Below are positions 1 to 5,689 of a stretch of DNA of 7,336 nt, piece by piece. A program made the translations under genes and the position numbers. Numbering within the stretch: the stretch's first letter is position 1; each line of letters starts with the position of its first letter. Source of the stretch: Candidatus Nanohalarchaeota archaeon (GTDB lineage: Archaea > EX4484-52 > B79-G9); NCBI GenBank assembly GCA_030594795.1, contig JAUVEK010000065.1:1-7336 (forward strand), read 5' to 3'. A model generated the notes under the pieces. It was not told where the DNA came from and made no database searches. It saw only the letters and a program-made list of their open reading frames with translations.

Positions 1-985
1 GTTCATATACTTCTATCATAGATTTGCCTGTCTTTATAAGATTATTCTCTTTTACCAGCGCTTTGGAATAATTTTGAATGTCAATATTACGTTTCATTGC
101 TTTCTCAATTTGAGCACAATACTCATCTACAGTTTTCGCCCTGAGACACGATTTACCAAGCCATTCGAAAGACGGTGCATCTTCGACCACCAATGGTCTT
201 AAACATGCAGCAGCTTCCAAAGCAACAAGACCTTGTGTTTCAAAAGGTGAAGTAAATAAGAATATATCTCCTGCGCAATGCGCAGCAACTACGTCATCAA
301 CGAATCCTGTCTTGACAAAATTATTCGGCGCATTAATCCCATTCATACCAAAAAAAGATTTTTTATGCAGAAACGCCAAACCATCCTTTCCACTCCATAC
401 AAATTTATAATCATCCATTTTTTGTGCAATAGCCACAAACTTATCAATCCCTTTTCGAGGCAACATTGTTCCAACAGAATATACCACTTTTTCATTATTC
501 AATATGCTGTGTTCTTTGCGAAATTCATTTCTTTTATTTTGACTATATTTAAATTTATTCGTATTTATCCCATTGCTTATGACTTCAATTGGCTTGTTCA
601 AGCCTAATTCTCTAAGTGTCTCTTTTGTGAAATCAGTTGGTGCAATTATCACCTCAGCCTTATTATAAAAATTTAAAAGATACCTTTCATATGCTTTCTC
701 AAGCATACCCCCAAAATTATAAAGATATTTGAATTCTTGAGGCAGGCTGTGCGCAGTGATTATCACAGGTACTTTTGATTTACTCGCTAAATAAACCGGT
801 ATGGGTCCAGATGAATTTATGTGGATTAAATCACATTTCTCTTTACTATTTAGCTTAACATCAATTCCAAGAGATAGCAAGACATCTGATAATTCTTTAT
901 AAACAGTCACTAATCCACATCCTTTGAAAAGTGGATATAATGGACCAGATGCCTCTGTTATAATATTTACCTTTATGTATCTCAC
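1..985 (-). CDS. GT4-family glycosyltransferase, 3' end outside window
   Basis: Likely transfers a sugar from a nucleotide-sugar donor to a lipid or glycan acceptor at the cytoplasmic face of the membrane, as GT-B fold GT4 enzymes do; the substrate cannot be told. The window holds 328 codons and the C-terminus continues past the left edge, probably by only a few dozen residues given the usual 350-390 for the family. The N-terminus has the first Rossmann strand and glycine loop (VNIITEASGP, residues 6-15). The middle holds IEVISNGINTNKF and SVGTMLPRKGIDKF, typical of the interdomain region and the start of the donor domain. The donor site is PFETQGLVALEAA, an E-x7-E signature with glutamates at residues 249 and 257. 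The start is GTG at 983-985: a TAA lies in frame at 1034-1036, no ATG lies between, and later starts would remove the first strand. No clear ribosome site precedes it. It follows the methyltransferase remnant by 41 bases in the same direction, as in a former glycan operon. Codon use is AT-richer than in herA. Confidence 0.88.
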   Translation of the reverse strand, partial: MRYIKVNIITEASGPLYPLFKGCGLVTVYKELSDVLLSLGIDVKLNSKEKCDLIHINSSGPIPVYLASKSKVPVIITAHSLPQEFKYLYNFGGMLEKAYERYLLNFYNKAEVIIAPTDFTKETLRELGLNKPIEVISNGINTNKFKYSQNKRNEFRKEHSILNNEKVVYSVGTMLPRKGIDKFVAIAQKMDDYKFVWSGKDGLAFLHKKSFFGMNGINAPNNFVKTGFVDDVVAAHCAGDIFLFTSPFETQGLVALEAAACLRPLVVEDAPSFEWLGKSCLRAKTVDEYCAQIEKAMKRNIDIQNYSKALVKENNLIKTGKSMIEVYE

Positions 986-1026
986 TTCACAGCTGTTAAT
1001 GAAATTAATTAGTCTCCGAAGATATT

Positions 1027-1305
1027 TTAACTTTTAGTCAGAAAAATCGTATCTTCAAATTGCTCAATTTCTCTTATTTCATCTCTATGTTTTTCAATCA
1101 AATCGTGAATCGTCTCAGTCACATGCGGTATATCTCCACCATAATCATGAAATCCAACAGCATCACCCAGAACGACATTATACCAGACCTTGTAAAAATC
1201 ATTTATTACATATTTAGGTGTATGATTGCCGTCTATAAAGCAAAATATAAATTTGTGCTCAGGAGAAAACCGTATCTTTATGGAGTCCTCTTTTTTACAA
1301 TTATA
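1027..1305 (-). pseudogene. C-terminal remnant of class I SAM methyltransferase (Methyltransf_24-like)
   Basis: The minus strand is open for 92 codons and reads as the second half of a SAM-dependent methyltransferase of the kind found in glycan loci. FIFCFIDGNHTPKYVINDF (residues 19-37) matches the strand-and-acidic-loop motif FIDG-[DN]-H, and VGFHDYGGDIPHVTETI (residues 50-66) matches the later FHDY motif. The frame ends properly at TAA (1027-1029). There is no usable start: TAA at 1306-1308 and TGA at 1309-1311 close it upstream, and the SAM-binding GxGxG half is absent as an intact frame. The same frame beyond the stops reads DIDGAMEQEKYLKIL (about 1312-1356), which could be the eroded preceding acidic-loop region, and is interrupted again by two TGA codons at 1357-1362. 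I read this as a pseudogene eroding from its 5' side; a sequencing or assembly error is less likely because several stops would be needed. Confidence 0.75.
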
Positions 1306-1532
1306 TTATCATAATATCTTTAAATATTTCTCTTGCTCCATAGCGCCATCTATATCTCATCATTCAAAGCCAATACAACTTACCTGCCACATATCCACTG
1401 AAAACAAGAAAAAGTCTAGCTAGACTCCAAAAAGCCACATCCGCTAGAAGTCCACGACCAGCTTAAATAAACTCATAAGTTAAGTAGAACAATACCCCTA
1501 AAAGTAATTCCGGATAAATCACAACCAACACT
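1306..1532. other. Intergenic stretch with eroded coding sequence and a 14-bp palindrome
   Basis: No intact gene is visible on either strand. The left part continues the decayed methyltransferase frame on the minus strand. Another minus-strand frame over about 1360-1457 is open for some 32 codons and reads as hydrophobic residues (AFWSLARLFLVFSGYVAGK) between two stops, possibly a scrap of a membrane protein or of the same locus. AGTCTAGCTAGACT at 1413-1426 is a perfect 14-bp palindrome with no loop, of unknown role. Confidence 0.4.
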
Positions 1533-1682
1533 CTACTGGAAAAGCTTCATCACTTCTCCCTGGGCAAGCTTAACCTCTCTTATGTTAAGATGCGTATCGC
1601 AGCATTCGCACACCCCTTTCTGTTTGCCCCACGTCCAGTCAAACACGCCCTCGCACTTTGGGCAAACAACTTTGATTTTCAA
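1533..1682 (-). CDS. Small zinc-ribbon protein, 49 aa
   Basis: A 49-residue protein beginning (M)KIKVVCPKCEGVFDWTWGK. Cys7-x2-Cys10 forms one zinc knuckle (CPKC); Cys25, Cys27, Cys28 and His31 (GVCECCDTH) supply the other ligands, so a single zinc-ribbon fold is expected. The tail KLAQGEVMKLFQ is probably a short helix. The start is TTG at 1680-1682, set by a perfect GGAGG at 1690-1694 with 7 bases between. No ATG or GTG competes upstream. AT-rich boxes at about 1722-1730 and 1752-1762 could serve as its TATA element. Such mini zinc ribbons are common in archaea and often bind nucleic acid or a protein partner, but no specific function can be given. It lies alone between the methyltransferase debris and the hairpin array. 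Its rare start codon and small size make it easy to miss. Confidence 0.8.
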   Translation of the reverse strand: MKIKVVCPKCEGVFDWTWGKQKGVCECCDTHLNIREVKLAQGEVMKLFQ

Positions 1683-1689
1683 ATTACCG

Positions 1690-1694
1690 CCTCC
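1690..1694 (-). promoter_or_regulatory. Ribosome binding site (GGAGG) deciding the TTG start
   Basis: A five-base perfect match to the anti-Shine-Dalgarno end of 16S rRNA, 7 bases before TTG at 1680-1682. It is the main evidence that the zinc-ribbon frame starts with TTG. Confidence 0.8.
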
Positions 1695-1764
1695 AAAAAC
1701 ATCCGAATATACTGAAATTCCAATATATCGATATAGTATTATGATTTCTAATCTTTATAATACT

Positions 1765-1977
1765 TTATGTATACTAAACGTGTATTGAAGTTTCGAATTA
1801 TAGTTAACGTCGTTACAAAATGGACAAACTCAACCCAAGACCAAGAGACGTTAATCTATCCGGGTGAATCTTCGATTCACTGGATCCTAAAATTGCTATG
1901 CAATTTTAAGGATATGGCGAAGACATTAGTTCCAAGTTACGTCTTCGACTATATATGGAACACGTTTAGTATCATAA
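1765..1977. repeat. Nested inverted-repeat element: possible structured RNA or MITE-like element
   Basis: No convincing gene is seen here. The ends 1765-1783 and 1960-1977 are complementary over 18 bp with one bulged T (1770): TTATG plus ATACTAAACGTGT on the left, ACACGTTTAGTAT plus CATAA on the right. Four hairpins lie inside. The first is 1800-1811 with 1847-1859 (12 bp, one bulge, 35-base loop). The second is GTGAATC 1864-1870 with GATTCAC 1874-1880 (loop TTC). The third is 1884-1896 with 1900-1913 (13 bp, one bulge, loop TAT). The fourth is CGAAGAC 1918-1924 with GTCTTCG 1941-1947 (16-base loop). Together they would make a five-way junction with short linkers. A second pairing, ATCC 1858-1861 with GGAT 1882-1885, competes with the base of the first hairpin. 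The regular tiling favours a folded RNA; the long terminal inverted repeats also fit a MITE, though I see no target-site duplication. It does not match tRNA, and I see no conserved SRP RNA, RNase P RNA or CRISPR motifs. Confidence 0.7.
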
Positions 1978-2031
1978 GATTTGGCTATGTCTGTACAATC
2001 TTAAGCTTTCAATATCTAATCGATATTGAAA
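1976..2031. repeat. Two further hairpins next to the nested element
   Basis: AAGATT 1976-1981 pairs with AATCTT 1997-2002 (15-base loop), overlapping the last two bases of the outer stem of the neighbouring element. TTTCAATATC 2007-2016 pairs perfectly with GATATTGAAA 2022-2031 over 10 bp with loop TAATC. They extend the structured stretch almost to the herA terminator. They may belong to the same RNA; the second hairpin is not followed by a T-run on the plus strand, so it is not a classic terminator there. Confidence 0.6.
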
Positions 2032-2041
2032 TAACGAAACC

Positions 2042-2058
2042 CTAAAACTTCAAAAAAA
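2042..2058 (-). terminator. Oligo-T terminator of herA
   Basis: On the minus strand, 41 bases past the herA stop, seven T (2052-2058) are followed by GAAGTTTTAGG. Runs of T without a hairpin are the usual archaeal termination signal. Confidence 0.5.
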
Positions 2059-2098
2059 CTTTTGCGGCAGAGTATATTTTACAAAACATCAGGAAATT

Positions 2099-4057
2099 CT
2101 AGGATACATCTTGCTTTATCCCGCTGATGCCGTCAATCATGAAATTCTTCCCGATAATATAGGGATAATACACCATCTCAATATCATCAAAATCATTAAG
2201 AAGAAGCTTAGCTTTCTGGAATATCTGCTCCCTTGCAAGAGCCGGCTTCAGCACATCGCCGTCAATCTGGACAAGAACAGGCTCAACATCAAACGTCCTG
2301 ATGTCAGCCTTCCTGGTCCTTGAATACACAGTAGAGCCATTCTCAACACTTTCCAGGACAAGTCCCGCACCGCTCAGTGCACTAAGAGAAGATATCAGGT
2401 TAGTATAATTCATGCTGGACTTCAATATCAATTCATCCTTGCTCATCTTTTTTGAAAGATAGGAAAGCACTCTCAGGTTATCATCGCTAAGGTCTATCGA
2501 AGACTCTCTTGTCCTCTCCCCGTCGCGGTACAGGATCTTCCCCTTCATCCCGTCAATCAGGTAATGTTTCCTTGACTTGGATATCCGAAAGCATGGATAA
2601 TATATTTTTTTGACTTTGCCAAGCCTCATCTCTATCTCCTCTTTTCTTACGCCTGCAAACGACATGATGCCGTTAGTAATTTCCGGCTGCTCAGTCACAC
2701 TGACAGTCACCCCTCCGTGCTTTGTCCTCCGCGTTCTGACATCTACAAAAAGCGGCATCTCACGACCGAGAATCAGTGCAGTTCCCGGATTCAGGTTCTT
2801 GATTTCATTCTCAAGCCCCGAAGTAATGCCCTCAGCATACGACACCGCTTTCAGGTCATTAGGATTTGTGATTTTAAGTATAATCTGCGTATTGCACTGC
2901 GACAGAACATTCTTGTCAACCCGCGCAGGCCTCTGCGAGATGATGCAAAGCCCCAGCCCGAACTTCCTCCCCTCGCTTGCAATGCTCCTGATGATCTTTG
3001 AAGACGTCCTCACCTCCTTTTCAGGGCAGAAATTATGCGCCTCCTCGACAATAAGAAACATTGGCGGGACCCGCCCCACTTTTCTCTGCTCAAACAGATC
3101 CTCAAGAAGCTTAAACACCACAATATTCTGAATCTCAGGAGTGATCCCCCTCAGATTTATAAGCGCCGCCCTTCCGGGTTTAACAATCTCCTGAAGCTTC
3201 GTCGAACTCTTGGAAAAGAGATTCATCTCCTTTACAATCTCAAGCATATTCACGACATTCCATTTGGATGAGCTGTCGCTGTTGCTCACATACGTAATAA
3301 CATCATCCAGGGAATAATCTCCTTTTGTCTTTGCATCCCTGATAGCGCCGTAAAGAACACCCATCTGCGACGAAGTCGCCTTGGTAGGAAATATCTGTGC
3401 AAGCTCATGCGCACTAAGATTTCTATCAGAAAACGTCAGCTGCTTGGCACCGGGATTTATTCTGGGATCCGGGCTGTACTCAGCCACATTATAAGCCTTC
3501 GGCTCAATGCCATATTTCTCCATCAGCGGAATCTCTTTTTCATTATCATTCTTGAACCTTAGCGTAGAATACTCGCCATGAGGATCAATTACCACAACAG
3601 GAATATTCTGCTCAAGCAGTTCCTCAAGTATTACAGCAACAGTATACGACTTCCCTGACCCCGTCGCAGCAAGGACCCCGACATGCTTCGATATCAGTTC
3701 CTCAGGATCAAGATACACAGACACATCTTTATTCGCATCAAGTTTCCCGATATAAAGTCCCCCGGTTGAGAGGTTTAGTGTGCTGTGTATGACCTCTTTG
3801 TCAGCAGTATACACGAGAGTAGAGGGCTTTATAGGCGTCTTCGGTGTGATAAGCGCTGCCTTTTCCCTGTATCCTAATACAACACACAGAGCCATATTCC
3901 TGCCGTCCGGGTGGCTCTCAACATTATCTATTTGCGCAAGAATCCAATGGTCATCCTTATTTTTTACAGTAACGAAATCAAGTTTGTTCACATCCTTATA
4001 AGCGCGAAACCTGAACGTCTTTGTGCCTGTTTTGCCTACTACCTCTCCAATCAGCAT
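2099..4057 (-). CDS. herA: HerA-like hexameric ATPase/DNA translocase
   Basis: HerA forms a hexameric ring that pumps or unwinds DNA; in archaea it works with the nuclease NurA and with Mre11-Rad50 in end resection. The order is an N-terminal HAS-barrel (residues 1 to about 95, IGEVVGKTGTKTFRFRA), then the FtsK/HerA RecA-like core: Walker A AATGSGKS (130-137, Lys136), the family motif DPHGEYS, Walker B MFLIVEEAH (333-341) and the sensor SQRPARV (374-380). After the core come a YYP...IDG module (486-508), a winged-helix-like segment (about 522-586) and a second YYP...IDG module (630-648). At 652 residues it is longer than HerA proteins of about 500-550. I start at ATG 4055-4057 because GGTGAT (4061-4066) precedes it by 3 bases and the HAS-barrel begins there; the frame stays open to a TTG at 4091-4093, which would add 12 residues. 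No nurA, mre11 or rad50 is next to it, so a related translocase role in another complex is possible. GC is visibly higher than in the left part of the window. Confidence 0.9.
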   Translation of the reverse strand: MLIGEVVGKTGTKTFRFRAYKDVNKLDFVTVKNKDDHWILAQIDNVESHPDGRNMALCVVLGYREKAALITPKTPIKPSTLVYTADKEVIHSTLNLSTGGLYIGKLDANKDVSVYLDPEELISKHVGVLAATGSGKSYTVAVILEELLEQNIPVVVIDPHGEYSTLRFKNDNEKEIPLMEKYGIEPKAYNVAEYSPDPRINPGAKQLTFSDRNLSAHELAQIFPTKATSSQMGVLYGAIRDAKTKGDYSLDDVITYVSNSDSSSKWNVVNMLEIVKEMNLFSKSSTKLQEIVKPGRAALINLRGITPEIQNIVVFKLLEDLFEQRKVGRVPPMFLIVEEAHNFCPEKEVRTSSKIIRSIASEGRKFGLGLCIISQRPARVDKNVLSQCNTQIILKITNPNDLKAVSYAEGITSGLENEIKNLNPGTALILGREMPLFVDVRTRRTKHGGVTVSVTEQPEITNGIMSFAGVRKEEIEMRLGKVKKIYYPCFRISKSRKHYLIDGMKGKILYRDGERTRESSIDLSDDNLRVLSYLSKKMSKDELILKSSMNYTNLISSLSALSGAGLVLESVENGSTVYSRTRKADIRTFDVEPVLVQIDGDVLKPALAREQIFQKAKLLLNDFDDIEMVYYPYIIGKNFMIDGISGIKQDVS

Positions 4058-4060
4058 GTC

Positions 4061-4066
4061 ATCACC
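4061..4066 (-). promoter_or_regulatory. Ribosome binding site (GGTGAT) of herA
   Basis: GGTGAT ends 3 bases before ATG 4055-4057. It matches the same register of the 16S tail as the sites of other genes here and decides between this ATG and the upstream TTG at 4091-4093. Confidence 0.6.
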
Positions 4067-4110
4067 AGAATTACAGGGATAAATTACACCCAAACAATAT
4101 TAGTGGTGTT

Positions 4111-4147
4111 CATTTTTAAAAACCTTCCCAAAGCAAAGATTTATAAA
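4111..4147. promoter_or_regulatory. Divergent promoter region, herA and the 83-aa gene
   Basis: Two TATA-like boxes lie between the divergent starts. TTTTTAAAAATG (minus strand, 4111-4122) would place the herA transcript start near 4090, a leader of about 33 bases that includes the GGTGAT site. TTTATAAA (4140-4147) is palindromic and could act for either direction; for the plus strand it predicts a start near 4170, about 23 bases before ATG 4193. Positions assume the usual archaeal spacing of about 26 bases from the box centre. Confidence 0.5.
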
Positions 4148-4192
4148 GATTATGTCACCATTCTACAGTACTCAAACACTACATGTGATTTC

Positions 4193-4444
4193 ATGATAAG
4201 CAAAAACGAAAACAAAACATATCCGCGAAGGCCCCTGATGTTTCAGGTAGACTCCATAAATCAGGAAAAACGAACACTCGAGCGCAACAAGCTCATGGTA
4301 GAAAACCCGATCGGCGGCTCATTCAAAGTATCCAATGGCAAATACTTATGCGAGATATCCCTGAGCGAACACTGCGTCCGCCTAAAATGCTGCAATAAAA
4401 ACGGGCATACAGAAACCATATCCACAAAGATGATATCCGCCTGA
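4193..4444 (+). CDS. Unknown 83-aa protein with clustered Cys/His
   Basis: I do not recognise a family. The first half is charged and basic (MISKNENKTYPRRPL, then a likely helix DSINQEKRTLERNKLM). The second half looks like beta strands (GGSFKVSNGKYLCEISL) with Cys53, His60, Cys61, Cys66, Cys67 and His72, a possible metal site. There is no signal peptide or membrane segment, so it is probably cytoplasmic. ATG 4193 is chosen because GTGAT (4185-4189) precedes it by 3 bases; the frame is open further left, but that part lies over herA and has no start signal. It is divergent from herA and stops one base before the end of the convergent membrane-protein gene. The GKYLC stretch resembles the GKYLC/GYYLC stretch of the two pilin-like proteins downstream, probably by chance. 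Confidence 0.6.
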   Translation: MISKNENKTYPRRPLMFQVDSINQEKRTLERNKLMVENPIGGSFKVSNGKYLCEISLSEHCVRLKCCNKNGHTETISTKMISA

Positions 4445-4445
4445 A

Positions 4446-4910
4446 TTACTGCATAAGAGGAAGCGTCATCTGCTGCTGTACGCCGTCTTCTAAACTTGCA
4501 TCTTCTATAATTATTCCCTGATCAACAAGAAGTGTCGCACTCATTGTCTTGTTCTTCTCATAATTAGGTATTGAGTCAACCACGATTCTGCAGAGGCAGT
4601 GTCCGTTCTCACTCACACCGCCAAAACCGCCCTCACCATATTGCGGGTTATACTCACAAAATATCCTGCACGCATTTTCATCAGAAACGAATTTTGGATC
4701 ACTCGATACAGGTGCACTTGTCGTAGTGCCTGTACCTACACCACCAATAAAATACAACAATACCACTAGTATTACCGCACTAAGAAGAATATTCAGTGTC
4801 TCCATATTAAATATCTCTCTTCGCACAAGCGGCGCATTCTCCTTTTCACTTTTGGGTACTGCTTTTGCCCTTGCAATTTTTGCAGACTTTACTGACCTTT
4901 TTTTCACCAT
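4446..4910 (-). CDS. Single-pass membrane protein, extracytoplasmic Cys-rich domain
   Basis: No known family recognised. The 154-residue protein has a very basic cytoplasmic N-terminus (residues 1-31, many Lys/Arg), one membrane segment (about 39-58, ILLSAVILVVLLYFIGG), a Gly/Thr/Ser linker (57-70) and an outer domain with CRIFC (Cys81, Cys85) and CLC (Cys105, Cys107), which could form two disulfides or a metal site. NKT at 120-122 is a possible N-glycosylation site. By the positive-inside rule the C-terminus is outside. ATG 4908-4910 is fixed by GGTGAT (4914-4919) 3 bases away. It is divergent from the pilin-like cluster, with the 20-bp palindrome at its predicted TATA position, and convergent with the 83-aa gene one base away. 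It may anchor or assist the surface proteins encoded next to it; this rests on position only. Confidence 0.75.
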   Translation of the reverse strand: MVKKRSVKSAKIARAKAVPKSEKENAPLVRREIFNMETLNILLSAVILVVLLYFIGGVGTGTTTSAPVSSDPKFVSDENACRIFCEYNPQYGEGGFGGVSENGHCLCRIVVDSIPNYEKNKTMSATLLVDQGIIIEDASLEDGVQQQMTLPLMQ

Positions 4911-4939
4911 AAAATCACCCTCTCTTTAATTATCGTAAA

Positions 4940-4959
4940 ATTACATGTATACATGTAAT
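4940..4959. promoter_or_regulatory. 20-bp perfect palindrome, probable operator
   Basis: Half-site ATTACATGTA followed at once by its exact reverse complement, with no spacer. It is centred about 40 bases upstream of ATG 4910. The central TATA lies about 27 bases before a start point near 4923, so it coincides with the likely TATA box of the membrane-protein gene. A dimeric repressor bound here would block TBP. It is about 140 bases from the divergent pilin-like gene, so an effect on that gene is less clear. Confidence 0.6.
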
Positions 4960-5015
4960 ATGTAGATAGATGCTGGATGCAACACATACAATACAATAAG
5001 ATACCAATTCAAACA

Positions 5016-5078
5016 TTTATAAATCTTGTTTAAATTTTCCACAACAAAAATTTGCAAATCCCCCGTCAATTATATATG
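5016..5078 (+). promoter_or_regulatory. TATA-like boxes of pilin-like gene A
   Basis: Two candidates. TTTATAAA at 5016-5023, preceded by AAACA like a BRE, would give a leader of about 55 bases. TATATATG at 5071-5078 is centred 26-27 bases before ATG 5101, which would make the transcript leaderless or nearly so. The sequence does not decide between them. Confidence 0.45.
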
Positions 5079-5100
5079 TTACCAGAACCAATTGATCTGC

Positions 5101-5649
5101 ATGAACCCCATGAACAAAAGATCCGGGATAACCATGTCTGTCTGGGTATGGATAATTCTTGGAATATTGATGGCTGCCTTTGTTTTTGCCAGTGCCCAGC
5201 AAAACATCATGATGCTCATCACCCAGCTAAACAACCAGCAGGTCGTGGAAAAATATAACATGATCTGTCGCACCGCAGACGAGATATGTGCAATGCCAAA
5301 AGGCTCAAAGGAGACAAAACAAATCTCGCTCAACAAAGATGTTTACGCAATCTACATATCAGAAAAAGGCGGCCCGCCAGTAGACTCAGCCCCTCATTAC
5401 ATCGAAAACCAAAATACCACCAGCGGGTATTACTTATGCTACCAGTTTCAGGTTGAGCATGACTACGATAAATACACCTGCAAAAAAACAGGATGCAACG
5501 TCACAATGACCTACATGGGAGCACCGCCGAGAGGCTCAAAGCTTGAGCGGATAGCACGCCTTTCAGGAGATTCATTCAACTATAAATTAAGCATCATAAA
5601 AACAGCTAAAGATAATGTATTGATTGACGCCGTCCCTGTATTGAAATAA
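5101..5649 (+). CDS. Pilin-like secreted/membrane-anchored protein (paralog A)
   Basis: A 182-residue protein with a short basic N-terminus ending in KRSG, a hydrophobic helix (about 13-31, SVWVWIILGILMAAF) and an outer domain. This layout fits a type IV pilin-like precursor cut after KRSG, or a plain N-terminal anchor; the conserved glutamate at +5 is missing, so prepilin processing is uncertain. The outer domain has five cysteines (56, 63, 113, 127, 132), the motifs AIYISEKGGPP (83-93), GYYLCYQF (109-116) and NVTMTYMGAPP (133-143), and possible N-glycosylation sites at 105 and 133. It is a clear paralog of the protein at 6288-7124: similar membrane helix, five cysteines in the same order, the GPP, YLC and MTY.G.P motifs, and the closing strand IIKTAKDNVLI. 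ATG 5101 is preceded by TGAT with 4 bases between; ATG 5110 is an alternative. No described family recognised. Confidence 0.75.
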   Translation: MNPMNKRSGITMSVWVWIILGILMAAFVFASAQQNIMMLITQLNNQQVVEKYNMICRTADEICAMPKGSKETKQISLNKDVYAIYISEKGGPPVDSAPHYIENQNTTSGYYLCYQFQVEHDYDKYTCKKTGCNVTMTYMGAPPRGSKLERIARLSGDSFNYKLSIIKTAKDNVLIDAVPVLK

Positions 5650-5651
5650 AC

Positions 5652-5658
5652 TATATAA
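5652..5658 (+). promoter_or_regulatory. TATA-like box of the zinc-ribbon membrane-protein gene
   Basis: TATATAA just after the stop of gene A, centred about 35 bases before ATG 5690. It predicts a leader of roughly 8 bases that just includes GTGAT at 5681-5685, so the gene can be transcribed on its own. Confidence 0.5.
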
Positions 5659-5689
5659 CCAGATGAATCCATATATTCAAGTGATTTTT

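Noticed and set aside
278..607. 109-codon plus-strand open frame
   Set aside because: Antisense to the glycosyltransferase, which has clear GT4 motifs; the plus-strand product is low-complexity.
1060..1423. Two overlapping plus-strand open frames of 84 and 65 codons
   Set aside because: Both are antisense to the methyltransferase remnant and have no domain features or ribosome sites.
1413..1426. 14-bp palindrome as an operator
   Set aside because: It has no loop, is not placed at any gene start, and lies in decaying sequence; kept only as an observation.
1864..1880. Possible tRNA T-arm (TTCGATTC inside a hairpin)
   Set aside because: The loop is in the wrong register with the stem, and no acceptor, D or anticodon arms fit around it.
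1765..2031. CRISPR array or retron RNA
   Set aside because: The repeats are inverted and all different, with no direct repeats and spacers; no cas or reverse transcriptase gene is present.
1767..2045. 92-codon plus-strand open frame across the hairpin array
   Set aside because: No ribosome site, no recognisable domain or compositional sense, and it runs straight through all the inverted repeats, which better explain the sequence.
2610..3131. 173-codon plus-strand open frame inside herA
   Set aside because: Antisense shadow of the HerA core, which carries all the conserved motifs; no start signal of its own.
3911..4192. N-terminal extension of the 83-aa protein to 177 residues
   Set aside because: The extension lies antisense to the herA start and over the promoter region; GTGAT 3 bases before ATG 4193 marks the real start.
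5026..5100. 25-residue N-terminal extension of pilin-like protein A
   Set aside because: It would put extra polar residues before the KRSG leader and covers the TATATATG box; ATG 5101 fits a pilin-like leader.
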